Shown: piece by piece, positions 39,811-51,430 of the stretch
How positions within the stretch are numbered: position 1 is the stretch's first letter
How the letters are laid out: every line of letters starts with the position of its first letter
NCBI GenBank assembly: GCA_034336665.1
Contig: CM067570.1
Location: 18,304,502-18,368,501, forward strand
Direction: 5' to 3'
Origin: Luscinia megarhynchos
Taxonomy: Eukaryota > Chordata > Aves > Passeriformes > Turdidae
DNA length: 64,000 nt
Position numbers and translations under genes: made by a program
The notes under the pieces: model-generated
The model's input: only the letters and a program-made list of their open reading frames with translations
Told to the model about the DNA's origin: nothing
Databases searched by the model: none

Positions 39811-40692
39811 TTGAACACTTTCTTTGTTATGAATAAAAATTACACTGAAATGAAAGTCAGCTTCTAATATATTATTATTTAAATAGAAAAGAGCAGGAAT
39901 TTCTTCAACAAGAAAACTTGGAGGGCAGAATACTTCCAATATAGTATGTACATTTTGGGGTACAGTACATATATTCTGATGAACCAATGTTTCTGAAATT
40001 GGCGTTGTATATACAAAAGTATATCTCAAGAAGACAAAAAGTTATTTTTAGAGATTCAACAGAAGGAGCAATTACAATTATTACTTTCTCTTCTTGTCAG
40101 GATCCCATGGTCCCTTGAAAACTTAGTTTGAAGGTGTCTCTGATGTCCAGGTTAATTAGATGAGAAAACTACATAATGTTTTGATGCATTCTATTCTACA
40201 TCTGCTGTGTAAACCAAATAAATAAAATGATTTGTCTATAAGCTTATATGTTGTATATGATCTAAAGTACATTTAAACCGAATTTTGTTTATTTGGAGCA
40301 TAAACTTTTTTTGGTATCATTTTATGCAATTTATGTCAAAATTATTGTTTCAATGAGTATGATGTCATGAAGGACTTCTGTTACAGAGTTCCCTGCTGTA
40401 AAATGCATTACTCACAGAACTATTTCTGCTTCATAATGTAAATAATGTTTCATTTCTTTATAATGGTTCTGTTTAAACATTCATACTTCTCTCTATCAAT
40501 ACAGTGTAGTGTTTCTACCTTCTGATCCTTAAAGCTGACAACTTTTTTCTGCAGTTTAAATCTCTAAACTCAATTGTTTTGGACTTACAATGTGGCCATT
40601 TCCTTCTGGTCAGTATGCCTTTTTCAAACAATTATTTTGCAGGTATTTGGTATGCAAGTTTCTGTCAAGTGGTCTGATTGCTAACATCCAAG

Positions 40693-40716
40693 CCAACCTT
40701 GGCCAACCTTGGCCAA
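40693..40716. repeat. 10-bp tandem repeat, about 2.4 copies, with TTGGCCAA palindromes
   Basis: CCAACCTTGG occurs twice in tandem and is followed by CCAA. The junctions make TTGGCCAA twice, 10 bp apart. TTGGC and GCCAA are nuclear factor I half-site cores, but the spacing is not the usual NFI palindrome. Confidence 0.75.
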
Positions 40717-43700
40717 ACATTCTAAAACCAGCTCAGCTGCACATGCTCCAGTACAAACACGGTACTGTGCAGTGCTCAGTGCTCTTCCTCTAAGAGAGAC
40801 AAGGTAAAATAATTGTGCACTTGCTTTTTAAATATAAGAGTAGTTCTATAGGTGAATTAGCCACATATTCAATATCAAGTAAATATATCACATTATTAAA
40901 TTTGCTATTAATTATTGCGAGATCTAGATGCATGTTTTGATTTTCAGCTTCATGAGCCCTTCTCTCCTAAACCAACCTAAATCTATTTCATCATTTTAGC
41001 AAACTCTGTCCTGATGCAAGACATTGAAGTCTCCTCACCCTCTTAGCCTTTTCCACAACATTCATAAGGCTTTTCTGATTTATTTATTATTAATTTATTA
41101 CTTACCAATAAATAAGGAAAAGATAACACATCAAGGTCTAATTCCATATCTGTCAAAGTTAATGATAACCCTATATAGAATCCAGGAGGCACCTAACTTA
41201 CAAAGGAAGCTGCAGGTTTCGTTTCACAAATGAGAAACTCTTCTACATTTAGTTACTGATAGAAAGATGCTGTATTGTTACTGAACCCGATAGCATAAAT
41301 ACAAAACCAACTATACTTCCAAAGGCCAATTACTTGTAACTTGTGAGGATCTTCAGAACAAGCTGGAACTGTTTTAAGATGAGCCTTTGAAATAGAAAAT
41401 GGTTATGAAAAAGGTTGGACAAAATGATCATGGAACACCTCCTCACCTCATGCACATGCTTTACAGGCATTCCCAACATCCACTGCATAAACACTGAAAA
41501 AGCTGAAAAAAAATCTACCATTTGACAGAGAGCAGGAAAGATCCAGAAGAGGGGCAAATCCTAGAATTATCCTGGATAAGTGAAAAGCCCTGCATGGTGG
41601 CCAAAACAGAGAAAAAGAGAAAGAACAGAGCACTCTTTAAATGTACTTAAAAATATCTCAACAGGAATTGAATCCATTTAATTAAAAATGTATTCAATTG
41701 CTTAGCTACAGTTTGAAATAATTTTCTGAGTCATATGCAGATTAAAATTTAACACGGGAATCTGAAGACAATCTCTAACCAGTGTCAAAGTTCTGCCTGG
41801 AGCTTTAGATAGAACTTCCATTTTGTGCAGTAACAGAACAGCTAAAAAATATGAGATAAAGATGGAAAAATAGTAAATTTTGTTAACTGATCTTTTTAAT
41901 TGCATCTTCACATGGGGAACTAATATTCCATTGCTATGGATAAATAACAAAACACTTGGTATGACTGTGTTGTAATAGAGAATTGCTTCTAAAGATACAA
42001 AAGCGATAGGTTTATCACTAAACCAATGCCAAACACTGGATAGTGCTAAAAGAAAAGTATTGTCTACTTTTAGAGACCATAAGGCTTTAAAAATCGATTT
42101 TGAAACGCAAGAGAAACAACAGATATAATCCATGTTATGCTGAACCTGTTTCTGCATAACTGACATTAAAAAATTTCACAGAAATTTAATCATTTTACTA
42201 TTTTTATAACAAAAGTAATTTTATTTCTACTACTATATATTTGATCACAATAACATAGAACATTTTTATTGAATTTAATGAATTCTTGCAGAGAAAATTT
42301 ACTGTCACTAAGACAATACCATAGGAGAAACAAGACCAGTATTTTGAATAGCTACTGACTGAGGGTGACTAAAATTGTTTGTGTAAGGCCTTCTATAATG
42401 CGTTGTAGACAAGAACATTTACACTAGAGAAACAATCACTATTTCAGAATGCACATGCTAACTACTGCAAGAAATGTCTAAAAACCAGTACTGGGGCCTT
42501 AATAAGTAGCACCATGAAGCATGGCATTAGGGGTGAATTCTCCATAGACAAAACCACTGCAGTGTGCTGTGTGCTTAAAGTGTTCGAACCAGAAAATTCT
42601 GATTAATTAGAGACAAGTGCCTCCTGTCCTTGTTTTAAAAAATGCACATTTATGTCCTGTTTCCATTAAAATAATAATTGAAGAACTACTTTGTGATGCT
42701 CACAGTTAAAGAGGGAGAAAATAAAGATGAAAAAGCAAAAAGGGAGATGGCATGCGGGAGCTGATTCACAGACAGATCATGTTTAGTGTTTCTTGTTCAC
42801 TATAGCTCCCCTGACAGCAGAAATACTTCGTATACCAACTTTTGATTAGCATGAGTAGAAATACAGTCTTAATTCCCAGAGGGCTGTTAGATATTCAAGG
42901 AGAGCAGATGACTGATCATATAAACAGCAGCAGACAATATATTAATACATCAGCAGATCTCCAAGATTTCCAAGACTGCCAAGTGACATTTGGCAAGTGA
43001 CATAGTATCTAACTTCACAATACCCATCACTGATGTTTTTGAATTGCCAAAAGGAAGCAATAGTTCAGTCATTATTAATAGTATTTTCTGCTTTAGTAGG
43101 TTCCAAGAGTACCTCTACTGTAGCCAACTCAAGTCACCTTTTATCTCAAATATGACTCAGCTATCCAAGACCATTCCCACCTAATCCTGCAATAATACCT
43201 TTAATTTTCACTATGATCCTTTTGATATTCAAGTAGTACCTGCCTACAATAAATCAGCAATGAAGCTCAAAACATCTTTATACAGAATCCTAGGCTATGT
43301 GCACATTTTCTCAGATGACATGAAGGCAATTGGCACTGACTTTACAGAACATCATAACTGATGGAAAAGCTGTTGCTGCTCATAAAATCATGAAATATAA
43401 AGCCTTTTCCAGATAGCTGGAGAACAGGTTCACTCAGGCCATTTATATCAGATAGCACTGGGGTCTCAAATAATGAAAAAGTGATTCTTGGTAGCTACTA
43501 TAAAGATGGTGTCCTTCTTCCTTTGGAGTCCAATAGGACAGGGAAAAGTAATTCAACTTGCAGTAGACCTCATGTGTTCAAAAAACAGAGAGACGGGAGA
43601 GAAGAGGGAAGATAAAAGTAAAGCCACAGAATTAGTGCAAGGCCTTCATCACTCCCATTCTCACTTGTAGTCAGTCTGGGTGCCAGAAGTGGTGGGGACC

Positions 43701-46700
43701 AAGGAGAAAAGCAGTGGCACTGAAGTCTTTGATCCTCTTTTCCTACAAGGAATCTAAATTGGTAGTCAGAACACTAATGCTGCTCAGTTGGAAAAACTAC
43801 AGAGGCATCGTATGAGACAGTCAAAATAAATCCACTATGTTTTGACACACTGCATAAATTATGTCCTCTGATGTACTACAGAAATAGGATAAAGAAAAAC
43901 AAGCTAAACCTGAAGCCAAGGCTTATTTCTCTGGACTATAACACAACATTGTCCCACTTGCCAGATCACTTGGGAGATGAGTGAAATCTCCACAGTGACC
44001 TAGTACAGCTGCTCACTTGACACTTTCAAGGTAAATTGCTGAGCTTAGGTCCAATTCAGGTGTTTGTCACTGCCAGCCCGAGAGGCTGCTCCAGAAAACA
44101 GCAGTTTCTGAGATAATTAAACTTGAAGGGCAGCTAACTGATACTTCCTTAATCAATCAAAAAATTGATCCAGCAAATAAACCGGTAGATTTCTCTAAAG
44201 CAAACCATATGGTTAGCCTGACAAACCCATCCATGAATTTGTCAGTCACTCATAAAATATTGCACAGTATTAAGCAAACTACAGGAGCTCTGGCAACAAA
44301 GTCATGTTGAACAGCTCCTTTCTGTACATGCCTGGATTTATTTCCAAATAAAATAGCACAAAATGCAACAAATATACATAATAGACTGAAAGTCTCAGTT
44401 CCTCAAGTGTGTCTGAATCCCTCTGTGTTGCTCTAGCACACAGAGACCAGAATCAAACTCGATTTCCCCAGCCAAAACCTTCCCTGTGTTTGCAGAACTG
44501 GTACAGAGTCCCTCTGGCAGACACAAAGCTGGCACTTCTATTCCAGCTTCCATCCTCAGTACAGGAAGTGCAAGGGGCACTGCTGGACCTTCTGTGTTCT
44601 CTGTTGGCAGGCTGCTATTTAGAGGACAGTTGGAAGAGTTTTGTGTATCTCCAAGACTGCTTCAAACTCCAGTGAGTTGGCATAAATCTAGTCTGGGAAT
44701 CAAATGAGACTGCAAAGTTTAAATACTCTATTTTTCATTTGTGACCCATTAGTTACCAGGTATTCTACTTCTTGCTCACTCAATCTCTTTTCCTGTTGCA
44801 GCTTCCAAGATCTTCCAAGCCCTTTGAATATGAAAATTTGACACTGGCATTAATAAAGGAGGTCTTAATTACTGTGAACTCTCAAGTTATCTTAATTCAA
44901 AGGAAAAATATTAATAAGGAATAGAGATTAGGTGCCCCCTTAAATCATCACATTCGAGCTTTAATCTCAAACAAACCAGGCTGACTTAGAGAATACTTTC
45001 TTTAGCTAGTTTTAATAACCTCTTCATATTTTTCTCCAATTCTGTCTCTACATACTGAATTGTTCCCTTTCTTTCTGCTGGAACACTGCTTGGCTCATAG
45101 ACTGGGAGTCATATATAATGATTATGGAACGCACTGCATCCCTCAAATAGATTCTTACCTTTACTTTTAATTCCCTAACAGTTAAGACTGCTTTCTAACT
45201 TGCAACTTTTTATTGTGTGTGACTGGCAATGCAATATGATTCTTTTGCACCAAGCCTCTTTTTCCTCAATGCTCTCAATTTTCCTGAAAAGATGTTTATA
45301 AAATAACATGCAAATTAGAAGAGATTGAGAAATTTCTGTGTGTGGAGAACATGTTAAAATATATTCATCCCTAATGGCAATGTGGGAATAAGAGCTGTGC
45401 TTTGCCATTAGTCATGGATTGGAATCACACCTATCAGCCAGTAACATTATGCACAAACGTTTCCCCAGCAATACCAGAATGTTACAGAAATGTTAACAGG
45501 GTTCACTGAGGGGTGGCTGCTGCACAAGGGGAGGCAAGGTGCAACAAGCTCACCAACAGGGCTGGCACCAGCCACTGCACCAATGGGGACTAGAAAGTGC
45601 AGCAGCAACTCCAGGACAGGGCCAGAGATGATGGCAGGGTCAGGCACAGCTCGAATCAGCCTGCACTTCCATAGTGATTAGGCTGATTCCTTTCCAGGAA
45701 AATAAAACTGCTCTGAATCTACCCTAGATGATCTACCAGTGGGATTATCTGCTTATGAAACAACAAGAAATGCACTTCCCCTTCTGCTGACCATAAAATA
45801 GAACTTCTTTACTGTAGAGAAGAGCCTGGCCACGGTAACACAGAATGCCAATAGGAACAGAACAAAACACTGCTACCACACTGAGGGCAATGCTACCATT
45901 GTAGAGAAAATGCAGTTCCTACAACAGCTGAAAATCTAAGTATGAAGCACAGCATGATCTTGGCTACCACTGTCATATGATTCCAGCTTCTTGTCTCTGG
46001 AGCCAGCCTCAATATCCTGTCTCTTTAATAAAAATCCTAAATTCATTAAAAAACCTGGGTTTTTAAAAATCTATGTAGATAGTTATTATTCAGAAAAAAT
46101 AAAATAGTGGCTGTGATGCCTAAAGATTTTTAGCTTTTTATATATTTTTCATATATTTACAGCTTTGTAGACTCTTAATGCATGGTTATAACTTCTAATA
46201 CTTCTCCTGCCCTCTCCCATAGATTAACAAACCCTTAGTAACACATTCTTCAAATTCTGTGTAGTCTTGCCTCCAGTCTAGCAAGGACACTGTTTTGCAC
46301 CACACATTCTAGACATAATAATGTGTAAGGGGAAAATACTGGAGAGGGCTCCAATGGGGCAGAACCCATGATGAAATTACCTAACCAACTGCTCTTCTAA
46401 CTGGACAATATTTGATAGATACACTATTTATATAATTTTTATAGGTTTATTTAATTAGTGTATCACATGTGCATATTGCCACATTATGCACCTTGAAAGT
46501 TCCCAATTAAAGACTTGCTTTTATATCATCATTATTATACTGTTTGGAAAGGTTTAGTGTTTTATTCCAGGCAACAGATAGAAACACCAAAGCCTAAGAT
46601 CTCATCCTGAAACCCTTACAAGAGGATTACATTAAATAGGGCTAATAGAAACAAAATCAGGTTTTCAGAATACTTATTTGCTAACATGAAAGACAATTAG

Positions 46701-47940
46701 AGAGGATAAAGGGCATAAATGACAGTATTTGGGATACCTACTCATGCAGTATTCTTAGTATACAAATGATCTGATATCAAAGAAAAGCAAGAAGAGAAAA
46801 AAAAGACCCTATAAGACATTATTAATGCTATCTAATCACACTGATTCATACTAGACTGACAAATCCATTAGAAATACTTAATAAGGAAAGATAAAATTAG
46901 TTTCTTCTATACTTAATTCCATACACACATTTAAAGCTGGCATAAGCCCTTCATGAAACTTAATGTCATCTTCTTGCCCTTTCCTATTCCATTTATCTAA
47001 ACTTGGAGATCTCAAATGTGAAAATCTGTATACATTAAGACTGCAGATTTATAAGAAATAAATCAGAAATTCTTATTTCTCCAATACACACTCCAATGAC
47101 CTTGACACGACATTACTTTTGCTGTGTGACACAACTCTACCTTTGCATATGCAAAAACGTTACTATCCTAAGAATTGCACATTTTGAACTTTCTGGCTTT
47201 CAAAGGCAATCTGAGGCCTTACCAGTGCATTGATACAGACTTCAGACTCCATTGATTTTTTTATCTTCTTTAGACCAGAATGAAGGAAATATTGTTAGCT
47301 ACATTTGAAGAGACAAAATAGACTGAGAACACTTTTCCTTTTACATGGTTTCTGTTTTTAAAGGACAGTTAAAATACATTCAGAGTAAACTCAGGAGAGT
47401 CTTTCCTACAGAGGCAGAGGCTGGAGAAGAATTATACAGTTTGGTATCAGCAAAAGTATAATGCAACTGGAGCTGGAGAGGAGGATTTTAGGCTGAGCTT
47501 GGAGGTAGATAGGAACATCTGAAAGGTGAGAAGACTTAACCAAGACTGAATCGATTGACACACAGTATTTTCCCTAAGCAATGAGTATCATAGGTAAAGC
47601 CTGAATTGCATGAGGATCAAAACCTGTCTGCAGAAGGCATGACTCCTAGAATGCTGACAGGAAAACTCTGCTCGAGGCATTTCTGTAATTTATTGTTTGT
47701 TTTGTCTTGGGGGAAAGTGGGGAGACAAAACCACAAATGGATATTTCATCACTGTACTGAAAATGCATTCAATTTCCTAAACAAGCATATACTTTAGCTC
47801 TACTATTCTTTTCCATTCCCAAGAAAGCTAGTGTATGAGAGAAAATATGGAATTTCTTAGCAATGACAGCTGCCTGTCTCAACTCATTAATTGACTTTCT
47901 CTTCTTGGTCCCTATTTAAAGCTCCTTTGTCCTTTCCACT

Positions 47941-48003
47941 GGTTTGGGTTTTTTGTTTTGTTTTGTTTTTGGTTTTTTTTGGGGGGGTTTAACTTTTTTT
48001 TTC
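47941..48003 (+). repeat. T/G-rich low-complexity tract
   Basis: GGTTTGGG followed by TTTTG units, a T8 run, a G7 run and a further T-run. It is of the same type as the tracts at 4819 and 59697, and sits about 70 bp left of a CR1 tail. Confidence 0.8.
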
Positions 48004-48074
48004 TCCTTGTTAAAGTGTACTTTCCTAAATTACTGATATTTCACTTTGCCAGACGATAATTTGGCATCACTTTC

Positions 48075-48108
48075 TCATAGAATCATTAAGGTTGGAAAAG
48101 GCCCTCAA
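48075..48108 (-). mobile_element. CR1-type terminal tail fragment abutting a SINE
   Basis: The plus strand reads TCATAGAATCATTAAGGTTGG and continues to CCCTCAAG. Its reverse complement ends in ATGATTCTATGA, the CR1 terminal repeat, after a CTTTTCCAACCTTAATG tail phrase. It directly adjoins a second, different CR1-like tail belonging to the SINE, so it is either an older CR1 end hit by the SINE or an extra tail acquired during retroposition. Confidence 0.75.
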
Positions 48109-48225
48109 GTCTGAGCTGGAAGGGATGCACAAGGATTGTCAAGTCCAACCCTTAAGTGAATAGTCCCATACAGGGATTGAACCCACAACCTCGGCATTTT
48201 TAGCACCAAGTCAATACTAAGATCA
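48109..48225 (-). mobile_element. tRNA-Ile-derived SINE with CR1-like tail (TguSINE1 type), decayed
   Basis: On the minus strand the head reads GGTGCTAAAAATGCCGAGG and then GTGGGTTCAATCCC, matching the anticodon arm and the T-arm/B box of tRNA-Ile (B box at 48183-48174). The anticodon-loop region is mutated relative to a functional gene. The tRNA-like part is followed by GTTGGACTTGACAATCC and CATCCCTTCCAGCTC, a CR1-like tail. A tRNA-Ile head plus CR1 tail is the architecture of songbird TguSINE1, mobilised by CR1 machinery. The 5' part, including the A box, is strongly diverged, so the outer limit is approximate. It is not a functional tRNA. Confidence 0.8.
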
Positions 48226-50838
48226 TCAAATCCAAATTTATAATCACCAAGTTACTTTGTAATACTTTGCATTTGTGTTATATTTTTTTACTTTGGATCA
48301 TTTGGGAACACAAAATAATTTGTTGTATTTTGTCAACTCGAGAACTAATTACTCTATCAGTGAAATAGGGAGAATTAAATCTGACCAGCATAGAGAATGT
48401 TTTCTTCTCTCCCACCTGAAGATGCAATTGGTTCTATGTATATAAATGGATAATTCATATTTCCACAGAAAAACAGTAACATGTAGAAACATAGTTTCTA
48501 AATTTAGATGGGTTTTAAGTATTACCTACAAGCATATACAACATCAACTTTGTCCTTTTTTTGAGTTCTTCATAAAGCAAGGACACAATCTAAAAACCTT
48601 CCTGAAAGACAAGTTTTTCCATAATGTAATACTAGATATGGTGTAGGGTTCAAGTTTATTACCCACATGAGATCCATAACCTATGAATACAGTGCTGTTA
48701 AAAAATGTCATTCCTCTCATAAAGTATATACTTTCCAGCTGGGTGCAAGTTAAAATAGTTTGATATTTATGTTCTTGTGAAACTAAAGTGCAGATGGACG
48801 TAAAATTTGTCATGGAGCCCAGAAAAAGACATCTCCAGGGTATTTTTTTTTCTACTACAGCAGCCACATACAATTCAATATGTGCTCCAGAGCATTTAGT
48901 TCTTCTAAAAACAGTGTCAGCAAAATTTCTGGGTCTCTTTCATGAATATTTTAAAAATGTTAATCAGGCTGAAACATGAATGTTCTTTAGCAAGAAGGCT
49001 GCACCTCATCACTGGAGGTTTAGCAAGAGGAAAACAGCACAGAGTTGCAGCTAAGTAGATTCCAGAACACTTTTATTGCACACATAACTGGATCAACATT
49101 TCACTAACAGAGTTAAATTTCAAGCAGTTGAGAAGCCTCAAAGTCCTGACATTCTGGAGTCTCACACAGAATACATACATATTGCTGACACCACAAGCAA
49201 TTTGCTCATGGTACAGCTCAAAGACACTCAAAAATCTGTCCTGCAATATTGTTGCCTGAAGGGTGTCTCTCACTTTCAACAACTCCAGAAGCTATGTCAG
49301 AGAATTTCTCTGATTTAGAAAAAACTAATTTTATAAAGTTTTACTTTAAAAAGCATCCATTACAGCTGACATGTTTAACATAAACCTGCAGCTGAGAACA
49401 TCAAGTCCAGCACAATAAGCACAGCAGTGGTGGGGTGCATGCACAGAGGATGCTACCTGACATGCACAGCTCTACAGACCACACCACTGCACTTCTATCA
49501 CTGCAAAGCAGTTAGTGACTTCAGGAACAGCAACACTATTGAACAGCATTGCTCTGCCACACCGAATCCTATGACACCTACTTCTTGACATAAAACCCCA
49601 CGTCATCAGCGTCTTTTCCCTTAAGGCACATTAAAGTCAAACTTTGAATTTACGCTATGTTGTCTCTCTCTCCCTCTACATTATCTAAACACAGGAGTTT
49701 AAATTGAGATTGTTTTTCTCAAGAACACTGTAGACATAACCAGCTTTCAGGTTTTTTCATTTACATAGGAACTTCCTAATGTGGCAAAAAAGAAAAACAT
49801 TACCTATCCATTGGTAAAAATGGAAAACAAACATCCTAGGCAGGGTTCTTTTCTTCTGTTTGTGCATCTCTCTCATATGAAGCCAACCAGACTTCTTTTA
49901 GCAGCCAGATGTTAATGACATGTTTACTTTATGAATACAAAGTTAAATCACAATGCCTGTAAAAGACTGGTCCCCAGATAACACATTACTGGTCTCATTT
50001 TATGAATTCTTTTTTTTTTGTTTTTACAAAAGCAACAGCAAATCAGAGAAACTCCAAGGAGGCTCATTGCAGTTTTACAGCAGGCTCTTTACAAACATTA
50101 GAGACACAGTCTCCAGGGCAGGGAGCTTACCAAAGAACACTCTGCTCCTAGAGGATCTGGGCACACACACACTGGGTGGCCCAACAGCTGTCAAGCCTTG
50201 CAAAGTACTTATTCACACAGATATAAATGCTTCTGATTACAGTTCTACTGAACTAATTTTAAACCACTTCAACACTCTGTATTTAAAAGCACAGAACTTC
50301 TGGGCTCACAAGTCCCAACAGCTCTGCAGATGTGGCTATTTCAGGAGTCACTGGTGACAGAATGGCTTTAGCATAAGGTGCTGGGATCTGTACAGATGGG
50401 AGGGGATGAGAGGCCTTCTTACAATGCAGGATGTATCATTTATACCAAAGCCCTTAGCCAAATACCAAATCACTCTCTGTCCCAGTCTGGCTGGATAACG
50501 TACACCAGAAACCATCTCTACAGAAAAAGATTTCTGGTTTCCCATGAGGGGAATGATGTAGTTAAAAGTGTCAGCCTCCCTGTATGCTGGGATGGGGGTT
50601 CCCCTCCTGATGTGCTGCTGCCTTTGTGGGTGGGGGTGGCCAGTTGTGCCCCTCATCACCAGAACAGATGCAGGCTGTAATCTGCACAAAACAGAAGCAC
50701 TGCCACACAAAGGCAGCCTCATATGTGTGAGTAGGAGAAGGGCCTTCCACATCCAGTAACCTCTGGCTAAGCTGGTAGGAGTTTTTTCACTTAAAAAAGC
50801 TGCACATCCTTGATTGATTGGTACAGACTATGCTCCCT
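48226..50838. other. non-coding DNA left of the solo LTR
   Basis: No gene was recognised. The first part is ordinary AT-rich DNA. From about 50340 to 50760 it is visibly richer in G and C, with phrases such as GTGGGTGGGGGTGGCC and open frames of 100-134 codons on both strands. None of these resembles a known protein, so this may be an unrecognised old repeat. Confidence 0.45.
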
Positions 50839-51430
50839 TGTGCTGGTTTCAGCTGGGGGAGAGTTAATTTTCTTCACAGTGGCTGGTAGGGAGTTGTGCT
50901 ATGTTTGGATTTGTGCTGAACACAGGGTTGATAATATAGAAATGTTTTGCTATTGCTGAGCAGGGCTTACACAGAGACAAGGTCTTCTCTGCTTTTCATA
51001 TGGCCATGCTGGAGAGGAAGTTGGGGGTTCTTGGGAGGTTGGGAGGCGACACAGCCAGGACAGCTGCCCCCAGCTAAGCACAGGGATATCCCACACCACA
51101 TGGTGTCATGTCAGCATACAAACCTGGGGGAAGCAGAAGAAAGGGAGGATGTTTGGAGTGACAGCTTTGTCTTCCCAAGTCACCATTCTGTGTGGTGGAG
51201 CCCTGGCTGCCCTGGAGATGGCTCAACAGCCTGCCATGGGAACTGGTGGATGAGTGCCTTATATGGCTTTGTCTGTGTGCACAGCTTTTTTTTAACACAT
51301 TAAACTATCTGTACCTCAGTCCCCGAGTTCTGCATCTTTTACCCTTTGGTTCTATCCCTGATCCTGCTGGTGGGGCAGTGAGCAAGTGACTCTCTGGGGC
51401 TTGGCTGCTGGCTGGGGTTAAAAAACAACA
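50839..51430 (+). mobile_element. solo LTR of an avian endogenous retrovirus, about 592 bp
   Basis: Starts TGTGCTGGTTTCAGCTGG and ends GGGGTTAAAAAACAACA, with the TG...CA ends of retroviral LTRs. Its internal phrases (GAGTTAATTTTCTTC, GGGATATCCCACACCA, CCTGGAGATGGCT) belong to an LTR family I recognise as common in bird genomes. A polyadenylation signal ATTAAA lies at 51299-51304. The place where the family carries a TATA-like CATATAAAG reads CATACAAAC here (near 51115), so promoter strength is probably reduced. The flanking hexamers, 50833-50838 and 51431-51436, match at four of six bases, a worn target-site duplication. No internal retroviral genes are present, so recombination between two LTRs is inferred. 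The frames inside it are not genes. Confidence 0.9.

Larger units (their letters stand above)
33855..48074. other. AT-rich non-coding DNA, no gene recognised
   Basis: This is the longest element-free stretch. It holds A-rich tracts at 34259-34308 and 36576-36652, an AT-rich microsatellite-like patch near 38425-38480, two perfect hairpins (39482-39503, 39784-39810) and a 10-bp tandem repeat (40693-40716). Minus-strand frames of 145 codons (39592-40029) and 154 codons (41702-42166) show no domain and have the hydrophobic, Phe/Leu-rich look of translated AT-rich DNA. Slightly more GC-rich patches at 44400-44680 and 45450-45690 have no assigned identity. Confidence 0.5.

Noticed and set aside
39592..40029. 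145-codon minus-strand frame
   Set aside because: Phe/Ile-rich without any motif, and it spans the perfect hairpin at 39784.
41702..42166. 154-codon minus-strand frame
   Set aside because: No domain, no splice context, and a hydrophobic composition typical of translated AT-rich DNA; a frame of this length is plausible by chance in 64 kb.
48160..48225. Possible tRNA-Ile gene on the minus strand
   Set aside because: Only the anticodon and T-arm part match. The 5' half is diverged and a CR1 tail follows, so it is a SINE head, not a gene.
50947..51303. 118-codon plus-strand frame
   Set aside because: It lies wholly inside the solo LTR, which is non-coding.
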